Part shown: one piece after another, positions 38,399 through 46,944 of the stretch
Position numbering within the stretch: the stretch's first letter is position 1
Layout of the letters: each line of letters begins with the position of its first letter
From: Lysobacter sp. CFH 32150
GTDB taxonomy: Bacteria; Pseudomonadota; Gammaproteobacteria; Xanthomonadales; Xanthomonadaceae
Length of the DNA stretch: 64,000 bases
NCBI RefSeq assembly: GCF_022758295.1
Contig: NZ_JALDWJ010000001.1
Span: forward strand, 434,001-498,000
Direction of reading: 5' to 3'
Made by a program: the position numbers and the translations under genes
The notes under the pieces: generated by a model
Database searches by the model: none
The model's input: the letters and a program-made list of their open reading frames with translations, nothing else
What the model was told of the DNA's origin: nothing

Positions 38399-38938
38399 TC
38401 AGCGCGCCTCCAACTCAGCTGCACGTCTTGCGGTAATTTCCAGAAAGCAATCATTCGCTTCCAGCCGCTGACCCTGCCCTCCTGCTTCCACATCCAAACC
38501 GCATTCTGCATCACGCATAGACAGCCATTTCTTATGTTCTGCTTCAAGCTCGAGTTTCTTGTTGTTATTTAGCCTTGACAGCAACAGCTGATACGCCTTG
38601 CTCAAACGATCGTCCTGATATTCATACTCCCGTTCGATGCAATCCTGAATGTCCGGGGTGACGCCACTGGCGACTTCAAGGCATTGATCGTAGGTGTTTC
38701 GCAACATGGAAGCTTCTCCGTTGGCAATGGTCGGGGATGACGAAGTGGCTGGAGTGGTCGCACCCACTATGTCCGCACCTTGCTCTGTTGTCGCATTACT
38801 TGGCGCACTCATTTCCGGCGCGTAGGTGGTTGCTGAAGCCTCGGATGAAGACGAAGTCCCATTGCTCATAGGCGCAGATGCATTGCAGGCACTTAGCAGA
38901 GCCATCGTAATCAACAGAAATAATTTTTTGTTATTCAT
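38399..38938 (-). CDS. LprI/DUF1311-domain lipoprotein, putative immunity protein
   Basis: 179 residues from ATG at 38938 with GGGAG upstream. MNNKKLFLLITMALLSAC is a lipoprotein signal (lipobox LSAC), followed by a Ser/Thr/Ala linker of about 60 residues. The C-terminal domain (about 85-175) has the LprI pattern: YDQCLEVASGVTPDIQDCIE, DDRLSKAYQLLLSRL, and KKWLSMRDAECGLD. LprI-type domains inhibit lysozyme. Located 59 bp upstream of the effector on the same strand, it fits a periplasmic antidote against that effector's cell-wall activity; pairing is inferred. Confidence 0.82.
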   Translation of the reverse strand: MNNKKLFLLITMALLSACNASAPMSNGTSSSSEASATTYAPEMSAPSNATTEQGADIVGATTPATSSSPTIANGEASMLRNTYDQCLEVASGVTPDIQDCIEREYEYQDDRLSKAYQLLLSRLNNNKKLELEAEHKKWLSMRDAECGLDVEAGGQGQRLEANDCFLEITARRAAELEAR

Positions 38939-39019
38939 AAAGACTCCCTTACAAGCAGTGTAAATTTTCAGACAGAAACTGAAATGCACCTCGGAGGAGG
39001 TTGCATGCACTTCCCAATA

Positions 39020-39511
39020 TCAATTCTCTTGCACCGGACGCGTACAGTCGGAATAAATAACTGAGCATTCGCCGCCGCCACGCGCCTCTCTGCAGGCCGA
39101 CATCCCTAACTGTGACGCGACGTCAATGGATGGACCACCTTGCGCAAAGGCAACGCCTGCAACGGATTCCCCTTTTTCCGTGGGCGCTACGTAAACCGCG
39201 CATTGGTTTTTGTAGGCAAGCACCACTCTGCATTTTTTGGCCCCTCCTGCCGCGCATTTATTTAATGCCTCGCGCTTGGCTTCCCCCCTGGAGAGATGGC
39301 CGACAGTTGTTCCAACATCGCCTGTAGTGCTATCCGAGGCAATTGCCCCCCATGTCAGTTGCCACTGAGGGCCACGAGGTAGAGGCACTGATGCATTGGG
39401 CGATGGGCCGCAACGTGGGTCTCCAGGCGACACCCCCCCGGGGCAAGCCGTTTGTCCCCATGCGACACCGTTTAAAGCCAGCAGGCCAAAGGGGAACCAC
39501 CACTTAGTCAT
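39020..39511 (-). CDS. Secreted DUF4189 protein in T4SS locus
   Basis: 163 residues with an N-terminal signal peptide (MTKWWFPFGLLALNGVAWGQ). The mature part has the DUF4189 hallmarks: WGAIASDSTTG, LSRGEAKREALNKCAAGGAK, KCRVVLAYKNQCAVYVAP, and further Cys pairs that may form disulfides. Genes of this family recur near xanthomonad T4SS loci. Starts three bases after the virB6 stop, so it belongs to the same transcript. Could be another periplasmic immunity or accessory factor. Confidence 0.82.
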   Translation of the reverse strand: MTKWWFPFGLLALNGVAWGQTACPGGVSPGDPRCGPSPNASVPLPRGPQWQLTWGAIASDSTTGDVGTTVGHLSRGEAKREALNKCAAGGAKKCRVVLAYKNQCAVYVAPTEKGESVAGVAFAQGGPSIDVASQLGMSACREARGGGECSVIYSDCTRPVQEN

Positions 39512-39514
39512 CCG

Positions 39515-40630
39515 TTAGCTCCTCGCCTGTCCGCGTTGGCCGGTAGGCGACTCAGTTGATGGCTGCGTACCCGCGAGCCTCGCACCAGTAGTTGAGTCGG
39601 CTGCTCTAGGCGTTCCTGTGCTTGCCACTGGTGGTGGTGGGCTATACGCCGGATACCCCGGCTGTCCCGGAGCTCCAGCAGGACCGGGTTGCTGCGCAAA
39701 CGCACTGTATGGCGTGAAGCTGCCCATCACTCCGTTGAAGAACAATCCCGCCATCGGTGGCGCGCTAATAATCAGCATCGTCAGGATCACCCCCATTCCG
39801 CCCTGCTGCATCGCCATGCTGGTCAGGCTTTCTGTATCGGTTGACAACCACACGCTGGGAAGCCAGAACGCTGTGCCCACTGCGATCACCATATCCAGCG
39901 CTAGGGTGATCATCACAGTCAAAAACGCCATCGAGAAGATTGTGCCAATGCCGTAATACAGCCACTTGTTGAACAACTGCTTGGTCTGGTCAAACAGCAA
40001 GCACAGTATGAAGAACGGGCCCAGCCCCACAATCAGTGCCATGGCGATCTTGTTCAGCAGCAACATCGTGGCCGCCATGAGCGCCGGACCGCCCAGACCC
40101 ACGCCCGTAAATGTCAGCGCGCGGTCCTTGTTCTTGTCGGTAATTACATCGTTGCCGGTGTCGACTCCATCGATCACCTCGAGCGCCACTTGCAGGATCG
40201 CCAAGGTCTTGTCGATATCCTCGTAAGTGCTTTTGCCATCCTTGCCCGTAAGCGTTCCGCGAACCACCTCGTTGAGGCCGTTGGTCATCACTTGATAGGT
40301 TGATCCGGCACCCACTGCCGCGCCGATAGCTATGCCTACGATCAACACGGCCCGCAGGGAATTGGTCACCAGCGCCATCATCGGTTCACGGGACTGACCG
40401 GTGACGATGCGATAGCCCTGGTAGATGATCCAGAGGGTCGTCAGCCACAGCGCCACACTGCCGACAAATTTGCCGACCCGCTGGAGCAGGTTGCCGGAGA
40501 ATTCCTTGATCTCGTCATCAAGGAAATCGTTGATTTCCGAAAAGAAGACCATGTTGGGAAGGCTGCCCGCCTGAAAATTCAGCCAGTCAAAAAGCGAACC
40601 CACCATCCCTAGTGCTGCACTGCTATCCAT
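39515..40630 (-). CDS. virB6: T4SS polytopic membrane protein VirB6
   Basis: 371 residues from ATG at 40630 (MDSSAALGMVGSLFDWLNF). Hydrophobic segments include VALWLTTLWIIYQGYRIVTG, VLIVGIAIGAAVGAG, LNKIAMALIVGLGPFFILCL and GVILTMLIISAPPMAGLFF, the TrbL/VirB6 pattern. The C-terminal 70 residues are Pro/Gly/Thr-rich (GPAGAPGQPGYPAYSPPPP), an extension predicted to be disordered. Inner-membrane channel component. A 145-bp gap separates it from virB5. Confidence 0.9.
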   Translation of the reverse strand: MDSSAALGMVGSLFDWLNFQAGSLPNMVFFSEINDFLDDEIKEFSGNLLQRVGKFVGSVALWLTTLWIIYQGYRIVTGQSREPMMALVTNSLRAVLIVGIAIGAAVGAGSTYQVMTNGLNEVVRGTLTGKDGKSTYEDIDKTLAILQVALEVIDGVDTGNDVITDKNKDRALTFTGVGLGGPALMAATMLLLNKIAMALIVGLGPFFILCLLFDQTKQLFNKWLYYGIGTIFSMAFLTVMITLALDMVIAVGTAFWLPSVWLSTDTESLTSMAMQQGGMGVILTMLIISAPPMAGLFFNGVMGSFTPYSAFAQQPGPAGAPGQPGYPAYSPPPPVASTGTPRAADSTTGARLAGTQPSTESPTGQRGQARS

Positions 40631-40775
40631 AAACCATCCGATTTTTGGGACCGCTTCCAGCGTCGCTGACCCAACTGCGATTCTTTCTACTGAAACCTGT
40701 TCGTCCTGAAATTCTGCGCAAGAGCAGTAGACGCAGCCCTTTGGGCCGGATTGACTATCCGCCCCGATTCCTACA

Positions 40776-41546
40776 TTAGCGATCGCGCAGACGCGCCGCT
40801 TTGAGCGCGAGATGTAAGGTTGCACCCTGCACAGCTGTGCCCAGCAGGTCGTTCTTGTTTTTCAAGGCAACGTTGGCACTGCGCACCATGTCATCGTTCA
40901 ATGTCGTCAACGCGGCGTTGTACGCATCCATCGTGTACTTCGCGCTTTGGACATCGTTCTGCATCTTGGTATGGATCGATGCGATCAAATTGGTATTGGC
41001 CTGCAGCGCACCCAAGTTCTCTTTCGGAATGCGCCTGCGTTCGCTGCTGGCGTCCGCGAGGTCTGCATCATTCTTTGCGACGTCCTTCAGCAGGGCACGC
41101 ATGGCGTTATAGCGCCGGTTCTGGGTCTGGACGATGGCCACGCAGTAGTCGCGTTGTTGTAGGCCGACGGGATTTTTCTTCGGGGCTGTCCCGCATGCCT
41201 CGGCAACACCTTGGTTGATGTCGCGTTCTGGGAACCGCTCCTCGATGTTCTCACGGAAGCCTGGCGTGGCTTGGTATGCGGTGCCTTGGATGTACATCTG
41301 TTCGTACTGCTTGAGCTGGGTCCGGTATTGGTCCAGCTGCGCCGTGTATTGGTCGATCTGCGCCTTGTACTGCATGATCAACTCATAATTGTTCATCAAC
41401 TGCGTGTATTCTGACGCACACAGCGGTGGGGTACAGGGAACAACCGCTTGGGCTGGCCGAGGCATCACCGCAGCGCCACCACCGATCAACAACAGGGCCA
41501 AAAACATAAACAGGGGCTTGGACTTGAGCGTGCTGGTCGGGCTCAT
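40776..41546 (-). CDS. virB5: T4SS minor pilin VirB5
   Basis: 256 residues with a signal peptide (KPLFMFLALLLIGGGAAV, cleavage after AQA). Long helical region YELIMQYKAQIDQYTAQLDQ with regular Gln/Tyr/Leu spacing, then a central globular part with two Cys (EACGTAP, RDYCVAIV) and a C-terminal helix, as in VirB5/TrbJ-type pilus-tip proteins. Gene order between virB4 and virB6 supports the call. Confidence 0.87.
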   Translation of the reverse strand: MSPTSTLKSKPLFMFLALLLIGGGAAVMPRPAQAVVPCTPPLCASEYTQLMNNYELIMQYKAQIDQYTAQLDQYRTQLKQYEQMYIQGTAYQATPGFRENIEERFPERDINQGVAEACGTAPKKNPVGLQQRDYCVAIVQTQNRRYNAMRALLKDVAKNDADLADASSERRRIPKENLGALQANTNLIASIHTKMQNDVQSAKYTMDAYNAALTTLNDDMVRSANVALKNKNDLLGTAVQGATLHLALKAARLRDR

Positions 41547-41612
41547 TTGCAGTTCCTCTCCATGGGTGCATTACACGAGCTTGCAGGTGCCGATTGGCTG
41601 ACTTGTGATCGT

Positions 41613-44078
41613 TTACGCATGGGCCTGATCCTTGGCGCGGGGTGTCTTGGCGCTGTCTTTGCCTTTTCCGGACCCCTTGCGTTCGGCATAGAAGCGATCG
41701 AGCCATTGATCGGGGCGCAGTTCGTTGGGGGACACACCCGCGACGTCGGCCTGCTCCTGCAACACCCGATGCATGATCTCGATATTGTCGGTAGACGCCG
41801 AGATCACGGCGAGGGCGTCGTCCATGCCGCGCAGGTTGAGCTGGCAGACGTTGGCCGCATGGCCCTGTTTGACGAGGAAGCAACGTGAGCGCTCGTCCAA
41901 GGCTTTTACCACTTGATATTCCGCGTCGGTGAGCTTGAGACCGTCAACGTAATCCTCGCGGCTCGCGTTGGGATTTGGCAACAGAATCAGCGTGGCTGTC
42001 TGCTCGATCAACGCGGCCGAAATGTCACTCGCCAACGCATCCTCCGGACTTTGTGTCGCAAAAATCCCCAAACCGTTCTGCTTGCGGATGGTTTTCTGCT
42101 TGTTCTTGGCAAATTCCTTTAGACCGCCACTGCCATCGAGGATCTTCCAGAACTCATCCATGACATAGATCAACGGCCGGCCATCGATCAAGGCCTCGAG
42201 GCGATGCAGTAGATAGTTGATCACCGGCACCCGCACTTCAGGGTTGTCGATGACTTCGGTGTAGTCGAAGCCAATGATGTTCGCTTTCTGCAGGTCGATG
42301 GTGTCGACTGGATTGTCGAAAACCCAACCCAATGCATTGCCGCAAGTCCATTTGCGCAGACGCGAAAAGAGGCCGTCATCGCCCATGTTGGGCAGACTCT
42401 TCTGGAAATTGGTCATGTTGCGCAGGTGCAGCGGCGTGTCGAGCATGTTCTCGACGGCGCGGAAGACGTCTTCATCCTCTCGCGCGGTGTACTGCGGCTT
42501 GCCGGCCAGCACTTTGATGAGGTCGGCCAGAAACTGACTGTTGGCCTCGTTGCGCTCGCATTGAAACGGATTGAAACCGGTGGGCTGCCCGTTTTCCAAC
42601 GCAAGGTAATTGCCACCGCAGGCGCGCACGAAAATCTCGGCGCCTCGGTCCTTGTCGAAGAAGAAAATAGTCGGTGACGGCTTGAGCTTTTGCACCTGGC
42701 TGAGCAGGAAGTTTATCAACGCGGTCTTGCCGGTACCTGACTTGCCGATCACCATCGTGTTGGCGATGGCTTTTTCACCCAACGAGTTTTCTGTTGGATG
42801 CGTGGCGTGGAAATTGAAGTAGTACGGCTGGCCGTTGGTAGTCTGCAGGGTCGTAACAGACTCGCCCCAGGGATTGTTCTCCTTCTTACCCGTTGCGAAG
42901 TTATGCAGCGGAGACAATCCCAAGAAGTTGAGTGAACTGACGTTGGCCAAGCGGGTTCGATATTTCCAGTTACCCGGGAACTGGGAATAGAACGAGGACG
43001 CCACTGCGAGGTCTTCCTTGGCGGATACGAAGCCGGCGTTGGACAGCTCGGCACGTGCCATAGCCACGTTCTGCGCGAGCTTTTCCTGGCTCTCGGCATA
43101 GAGGGCGAGGATGAAATGGTATTCGCCCAGCACGAAATTACCGGATGCCAGCTGGTCCATGGCTTGATCGAGCTCGATGATCTGGCTTACCGCCTTGTCA
43201 CCTGACGAAATCATCATGCCCTTGGTGCGGTCGAGTACTTTGAGAGCATCCTGCCGGCCCATCGGACTGAACGAATGGGTGACGACGTACTCGAAATCAA
43301 GGTACTTGAGCCCGTTTAGGATGCCTGGATAAGTGGCGTCGGTGTATTCCTTGATATTGAGGATCGCACCGAAATGATTCGCCCCGGTTGGCGTGTTGAC
43401 GACGAAATCGCCGGTCTTGTTGGAAAACATATGCCGGCTGACCGGCAGGTAGTTGTAAACCGGGGCTTGCAACACCGGTACAGGCTCGTCGATGCGGTTG
43501 AGCAAATAGCCAAAGAACTCGAGCGCTTCAGAAAACACCACACCATTTCTTGCTTCGTACATACCCAGGCGATAGGGCGCGTAGTCCTTGAGTACGGCTT
43601 CGACGTTGCCAGCCAACTCCTGGATCTTCGCCACCGCCTGATCTTGCAGGGCCTGCAACTGGCGATGATCGGCCGATTTTTCGACGAAGCGCTTACCGGA
43701 CACCACCGGGCGATACATCATGGTGATGTACAGCTCGTTCTGCATGATCTTCTGGGTCGACAAGCCCGCGAAATATCCGTCGGACAAGTCTTGGTTGAAG
43801 ACCTGGTCGAACCGACTGTGGGTGCTGATACTCCGTCGACGACGCACGTCGTGTACCCAGAACGCCACGTTGACGAAATCCGGTGCCCGCAGGGTCTGCA
43901 GCATGCGGTTGAACGTATTGTGCCGGTGTTCGATCTCCCACTCTTCCCTACCGACAAATGGCAGCCCGCCAAGGTGCCACACCAGCAAATAGTCGCCACC
44001 AGTCGTTTTCAGCACCGTAGGCGAGACATGTGTGGACAGCGGTATGAATTCGCTGATGGGTGTATCGGGAGTCAACAT
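41613..44078 (-). CDS. virB4: T4SS ATPase VirB4
   Basis: 821 residues from ATG at 44078 (MLTPDTPISEFIPLSTH); a TTG at 44135 could add 19 residues and no start has a clear ribosome site. N-terminal CagE/TrbE-type domain, C-terminal ATPase with Walker A VIGKSGTGKTAL near residue 444 and Walker B LIYVMDEFWKIL near 638, then FATQSPEDAL. The extreme C-terminus is Lys/Asp-rich. Inner-membrane-associated energiser of pilus assembly and substrate transfer. Confidence 0.93.
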   Translation of the reverse strand: MLTPDTPISEFIPLSTHVSPTVLKTTGGDYLLVWHLGGLPFVGREEWEIEHRHNTFNRMLQTLRAPDFVNVAFWVHDVRRRRSISTHSRFDQVFNQDLSDGYFAGLSTQKIMQNELYITMMYRPVVSGKRFVEKSADHRQLQALQDQAVAKIQELAGNVEAVLKDYAPYRLGMYEARNGVVFSEALEFFGYLLNRIDEPVPVLQAPVYNYLPVSRHMFSNKTGDFVVNTPTGANHFGAILNIKEYTDATYPGILNGLKYLDFEYVVTHSFSPMGRQDALKVLDRTKGMMISSGDKAVSQIIELDQAMDQLASGNFVLGEYHFILALYAESQEKLAQNVAMARAELSNAGFVSAKEDLAVASSFYSQFPGNWKYRTRLANVSSLNFLGLSPLHNFATGKKENNPWGESVTTLQTTNGQPYYFNFHATHPTENSLGEKAIANTMVIGKSGTGKTALINFLLSQVQKLKPSPTIFFFDKDRGAEIFVRACGGNYLALENGQPTGFNPFQCERNEANSQFLADLIKVLAGKPQYTAREDEDVFRAVENMLDTPLHLRNMTNFQKSLPNMGDDGLFSRLRKWTCGNALGWVFDNPVDTIDLQKANIIGFDYTEVIDNPEVRVPVINYLLHRLEALIDGRPLIYVMDEFWKILDGSGGLKEFAKNKQKTIRKQNGLGIFATQSPEDALASDISAALIEQTATLILLPNPNASREDYVDGLKLTDAEYQVVKALDERSRCFLVKQGHAANVCQLNLRGMDDALAVISASTDNIEIMHRVLQEQADVAGVSPNELRPDQWLDRFYAERKGSGKGKDSAKTPRAKDQAHA

Positions 44079-44207
44079 TGGGTTGGGACTGCCGTGTTGG
44101 TGGAGATAGGGTGGGAACGATTTTTTTGCTGTCAAAAATGCAATTGCACAGACTGCTTAACCGTTGAATCACAGATGGAAGATCGTCATGTGTGGCGTGG
44201 CACTGGA

Positions 44208-44522
44208 CTATTTTTCCGCTCTCCTGTCAGCGTTGCTGCAATAGATATTGGGGGAGAACACCCACATGCCGGAATGATGCTGCAAGTTGCGGACTTTCGT
44301 CCGGAACTGCCAACGCAAACCGAGTAGGCGAAAAATCATCTCATCGCGCCGCGCCATCTGCCGCATCACGAAGATGACCACCGGCAAAAGCAGCAGGCAG
44401 AACATGTTGATGTAGAACGTGAGCAGCAGGCACGCGCCGGCACCAACGGTAAAGGGGACATACGGAACCCCCAGAAACATGGGTGGGCGCGTGCAACCGC
44501 GGAACAACACGTTTTTATGCAT
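44208..44522 (-). CDS. virB3: T4SS protein VirB3
   Basis: 104 residues from ATG at 44522, overlapping the virB2 stop by eight bases. FRGCTRPPMFLGVPYVPF is the VirB3 N-terminus, followed by a long hydrophobic hairpin (LLLTFYINMFCLLLLPVVIF) and MARRDEMIFRLLGLRW. Inner-membrane partner of VirB4. A 129-bp gap to virB4 shows no gene. Confidence 0.9.
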   Translation of the reverse strand: MHKNVLFRGCTRPPMFLGVPYVPFTVGAGACLLLTFYINMFCLLLLPVVIFVMRQMARRDEMIFRLLGLRWQFRTKVRNLQHHSGMWVFSPNIYCSNADRRAEK

Positions 44523-44880
44523 ACGCCTGCAATGCATTCAGAACGACGCTGGCCGTCGTGGTGGGATTGTCCGGAATCACCATCTTGGCCAACTGGGCCG
44601 CTGCACCGATCAGGAAGCCGCCGATCAAGATCGGCGCGACATCAGAGATGCGTTTGTGAGCGAAGGCGATCTGGTAGCCCGCAAAAATCACAGCGATAGT
44701 CACGATTGCCAGCGAGGCGATATTGAGCAAGCTATTAATGTTATTGAGGAAGCCCTTCACCCTCGATTCTGCATTGGCCGTCTGCGCGAATGCCATTTCA
44801 GGCAGCACTAGCATTCCGACAAACAGAGCGGCCATGACAAAAGCTGAAACGGTGTTCTTGATTTGTACATTTAAGTTCAT
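44515..44880 (-). CDS. virB2: T4SS major pilin VirB2
   Basis: 121 residues from ATG at 44880 with GAGGGGG upstream. Long signal peptide (FVMAALFVGMLVLPEMAFAQ), then a mature pilin with two hydrophobic helices (ASLAIVTIAVIFAGYQIAFA and ILIGGFLIGAAAQLAKMV) separated by a short basic loop HKRISD, the standard VirB2 layout. Confidence 0.92.
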   Translation of the reverse strand: MNLNVQIKNTVSAFVMAALFVGMLVLPEMAFAQTANAESRVKGFLNNINSLLNIASLAIVTIAVIFAGYQIAFAHKRISDVAPILIGGFLIGAAAQLAKMVIPDNPTTTASVVLNALQAYA

Positions 44881-44970
44881 GAAGAGCCCCCTCGTTGATG
44901 ATGACAATGGTTTAAAGGCAGTCAAAAAACACCGAATCATCCGCTATCGATATGGCAGTACATGGGGGCA

Positions 44971-45711
44971 TTAGAAAACGAATGCCCCATCCATGGTCGA
45001 TTGGTTTACGGCAGGTATGGCTTCTGGAGTCGGCATAGCCGTAACCGGATGCGTATCCTGCAATGCGACAGCAGTGGTACTACTTGGGGCAGATACTTCG
45101 CCAGACTGCAGCTCGGAAGCATCCACAGAACTTTGCTGTAATCCCGGTGGCGCAAGCGAAATGGCTACGCGTTGCGACTGCAAATGCTGCTGACCCGTCG
45201 CGTACACCGGGTGCCTTGACACTGCGACCGACCGCCGCGATGGCTTGCTGATCACCTCGATGGCCTCATTGGCGGCGCCAACTGAGGGAGTTTCGCTTAT
45301 CGATGCGTAGATCTTCTGGACATAGCCATGACGGAAGCCAGTGACGAAATTTCCGGAGTAGTAGCAACTGAAGGATTTACCCCAGTCGCCGCTGGAGCGA
45401 CCGTAGCACTCGGCAAGAATGCGCGATCCGGCCTGAAGGTTCGGGCAGGTTTGGAAGGCCTTTTCGTAGGAATCGAGTCCGTACTTGCTCAGGTTGTATC
45501 GATTGACCTGAGCCAGACCGAGCGAGAAGTTGTAGCCACGGCTTTCCAACATGCGCACGGTAGCCAAGGCCTCGGAAAGAGTCTTGGGCTGACGCGCTAG
45601 TCGTCCACCTACAACCCCAATGGCATAGGGGTTGAACGAAGATTCCACACGCACAACGTGGTGCATGACTTCATTGGGAACTGCCAAGCTCGGGCAGTTC
45701 ATCAGCTCCAT
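44971..45711 (-). CDS. virB1: T4SS lytic transglycosylase VirB1
   Basis: 246 residues from ATG at 45711. The SLT domain occupies about the first 140 residues: VMHHVVRVESSFNPYAIGVV contains the catalytic Glu (VES), followed by FSLGLAQVNRYNLSKYG and SCYYSGNF. A Ser/Thr/Pro-rich tail follows. No signal peptide is obvious, as in other xanthomonad VirB1. It opens peptidoglycan locally during assembly. Confidence 0.9.
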   Translation of the reverse strand: MELMNCPSLAVPNEVMHHVVRVESSFNPYAIGVVGGRLARQPKTLSEALATVRMLESRGYNFSLGLAQVNRYNLSKYGLDSYEKAFQTCPNLQAGSRILAECYGRSSGDWGKSFSCYYSGNFVTGFRHGYVQKIYASISETPSVGAANEAIEVISKPSRRSVAVSRHPVYATGQQHLQSQRVAISLAPPGLQQSSVDASELQSGEVSAPSSTTAVALQDTHPVTAMPTPEAIPAVNQSTMDGAFVF

Positions 45712-45882
45712 GCCAGGTAACACTCCTACCCCCTGATCCTTGTCTCGGCGTCTACAGCACCGACTACTCCCTTAAACGATCTGCAGTTCTATCCACCGGT
45801 ATCGCATCCCAATAATTCATGTCGCCGGAAGCGATGTCAACAAGCGAGATTCAGCGCACGGTCGCAACCGGCATAGCCGCCA

Positions 45883-46920
45883 TTAGTCACCATGCGTGTG
45901 CTCCGGATTGAAATCGATACCCGTAATGTAACGTTGCCCTGTATGCGCCTTAATGTGCACGACGATATCTATCGTCATCATCAATAGGCGTTTGATGACT
46001 TGGAACTCCAGTCCGGAGCCTTCAGTCGAGGCCTTTACCATCAACGCCAGCTGATCCCAGGTCTGGGTGGTGCTGCCTGCGTGGCAACTAGTGATCGAGC
46101 CCGGATGGCCAGAGGCGCAATTGCGGATGAAGTAGAAAGATTCATCGCCGCGCAACTCGGCCAGGATGATCCGGTCCGGTTTCATTCGCAGACAGGCTTC
46201 CATGCAGCTCTTGGCAGTGATGTTGCTCGTGCTCTGCCCGCCTTTTGAGTAAAGCAGGTGCACCACATTGGGCTGACCGATGAACAGTTCACGGGCATCC
46301 TCGATGGTCACTAGGCGTTCGTCATCCGGAATATGGTTGACGAGAGATTTCATGAAGGTCGTCTTGCCGCTGCCGGTGGCTCCTGCCACCACAATATTCT
46401 TCTTGTACAGAACCGCCTTCTTGAAGAACTCGGCGTAATTGCGGGAAGCGCGTAGGTCGAGAAGTTCCCGGTCGTGGTCGTTGAGCGCGTGTGTCTGCTC
46501 AAGGATCTGGGCAAAAAAACCGTCTTCCTGGTATTGCTGAAGCGTCTTGCTGTGCTTGGAAGGCAGGCGGATAGTGATCGACACCTTGCCTGCGTCACAG
46601 GCAGGCGGAATGACAAATTGCGCTCGTTGGCCGGTCGGGAATGTCAGTGATACGACAGGATCAGCGTCCGTGATGCGCTGCCCAGTATTGCTCTCATTAA
46701 CTATCGCAGTGCAGAACTGCCGGGCGCGTTCGAAGGTCAGGGTCGGCACCTCGAGCCGCTGCCAGCCGTGCCGTGTTTCGAGATACAACTCACCCGGCCG
46801 GTTGATACATATCTCGGTGACCTCCGGAGAGTTCATGTATTCCAGAATGCCCAGCACGTTGTACTGGTATTCAAGGAAGTCATTCGAAATCCTCGCGACT
46901 GGCGAATTCTCGATGTCCAT
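45883..46920 (-). CDS. virB11: T4SS ATPase VirB11
   Basis: 345 residues from ATG at 46920 (in-frame GTG at 46938). Secretion-ATPase features: EICINRPGELYLET in the N-terminal domain, Walker A GATGSGKTTFMKS near residue 178, VTIEDARELF (Asp box), RMKPDRIILAELRGDESFYF (Walker B) and ASGHPGSITSCHAGS (His box). Hexameric cytoplasmic ATPase. A 171-bp gap separates it from virB1. Confidence 0.94.
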   Translation of the reverse strand: MDIENSPVARISNDFLEYQYNVLGILEYMNSPEVTEICINRPGELYLETRHGWQRLEVPTLTFERARQFCTAIVNESNTGQRITDADPVVSLTFPTGQRAQFVIPPACDAGKVSITIRLPSKHSKTLQQYQEDGFFAQILEQTHALNDHDRELLDLRASRNYAEFFKKAVLYKKNIVVAGATGSGKTTFMKSLVNHIPDDERLVTIEDARELFIGQPNVVHLLYSKGGQSTSNITAKSCMEACLRMKPDRIILAELRGDESFYFIRNCASGHPGSITSCHAGSTTQTWDQLALMVKASTEGSGLEFQVIKRLLMMTIDIVVHIKAHTGQRYITGIDFNPEHTHGD

Positions 46921-46944
46921 ATCAACTCGTGGTCGCACCCATCT

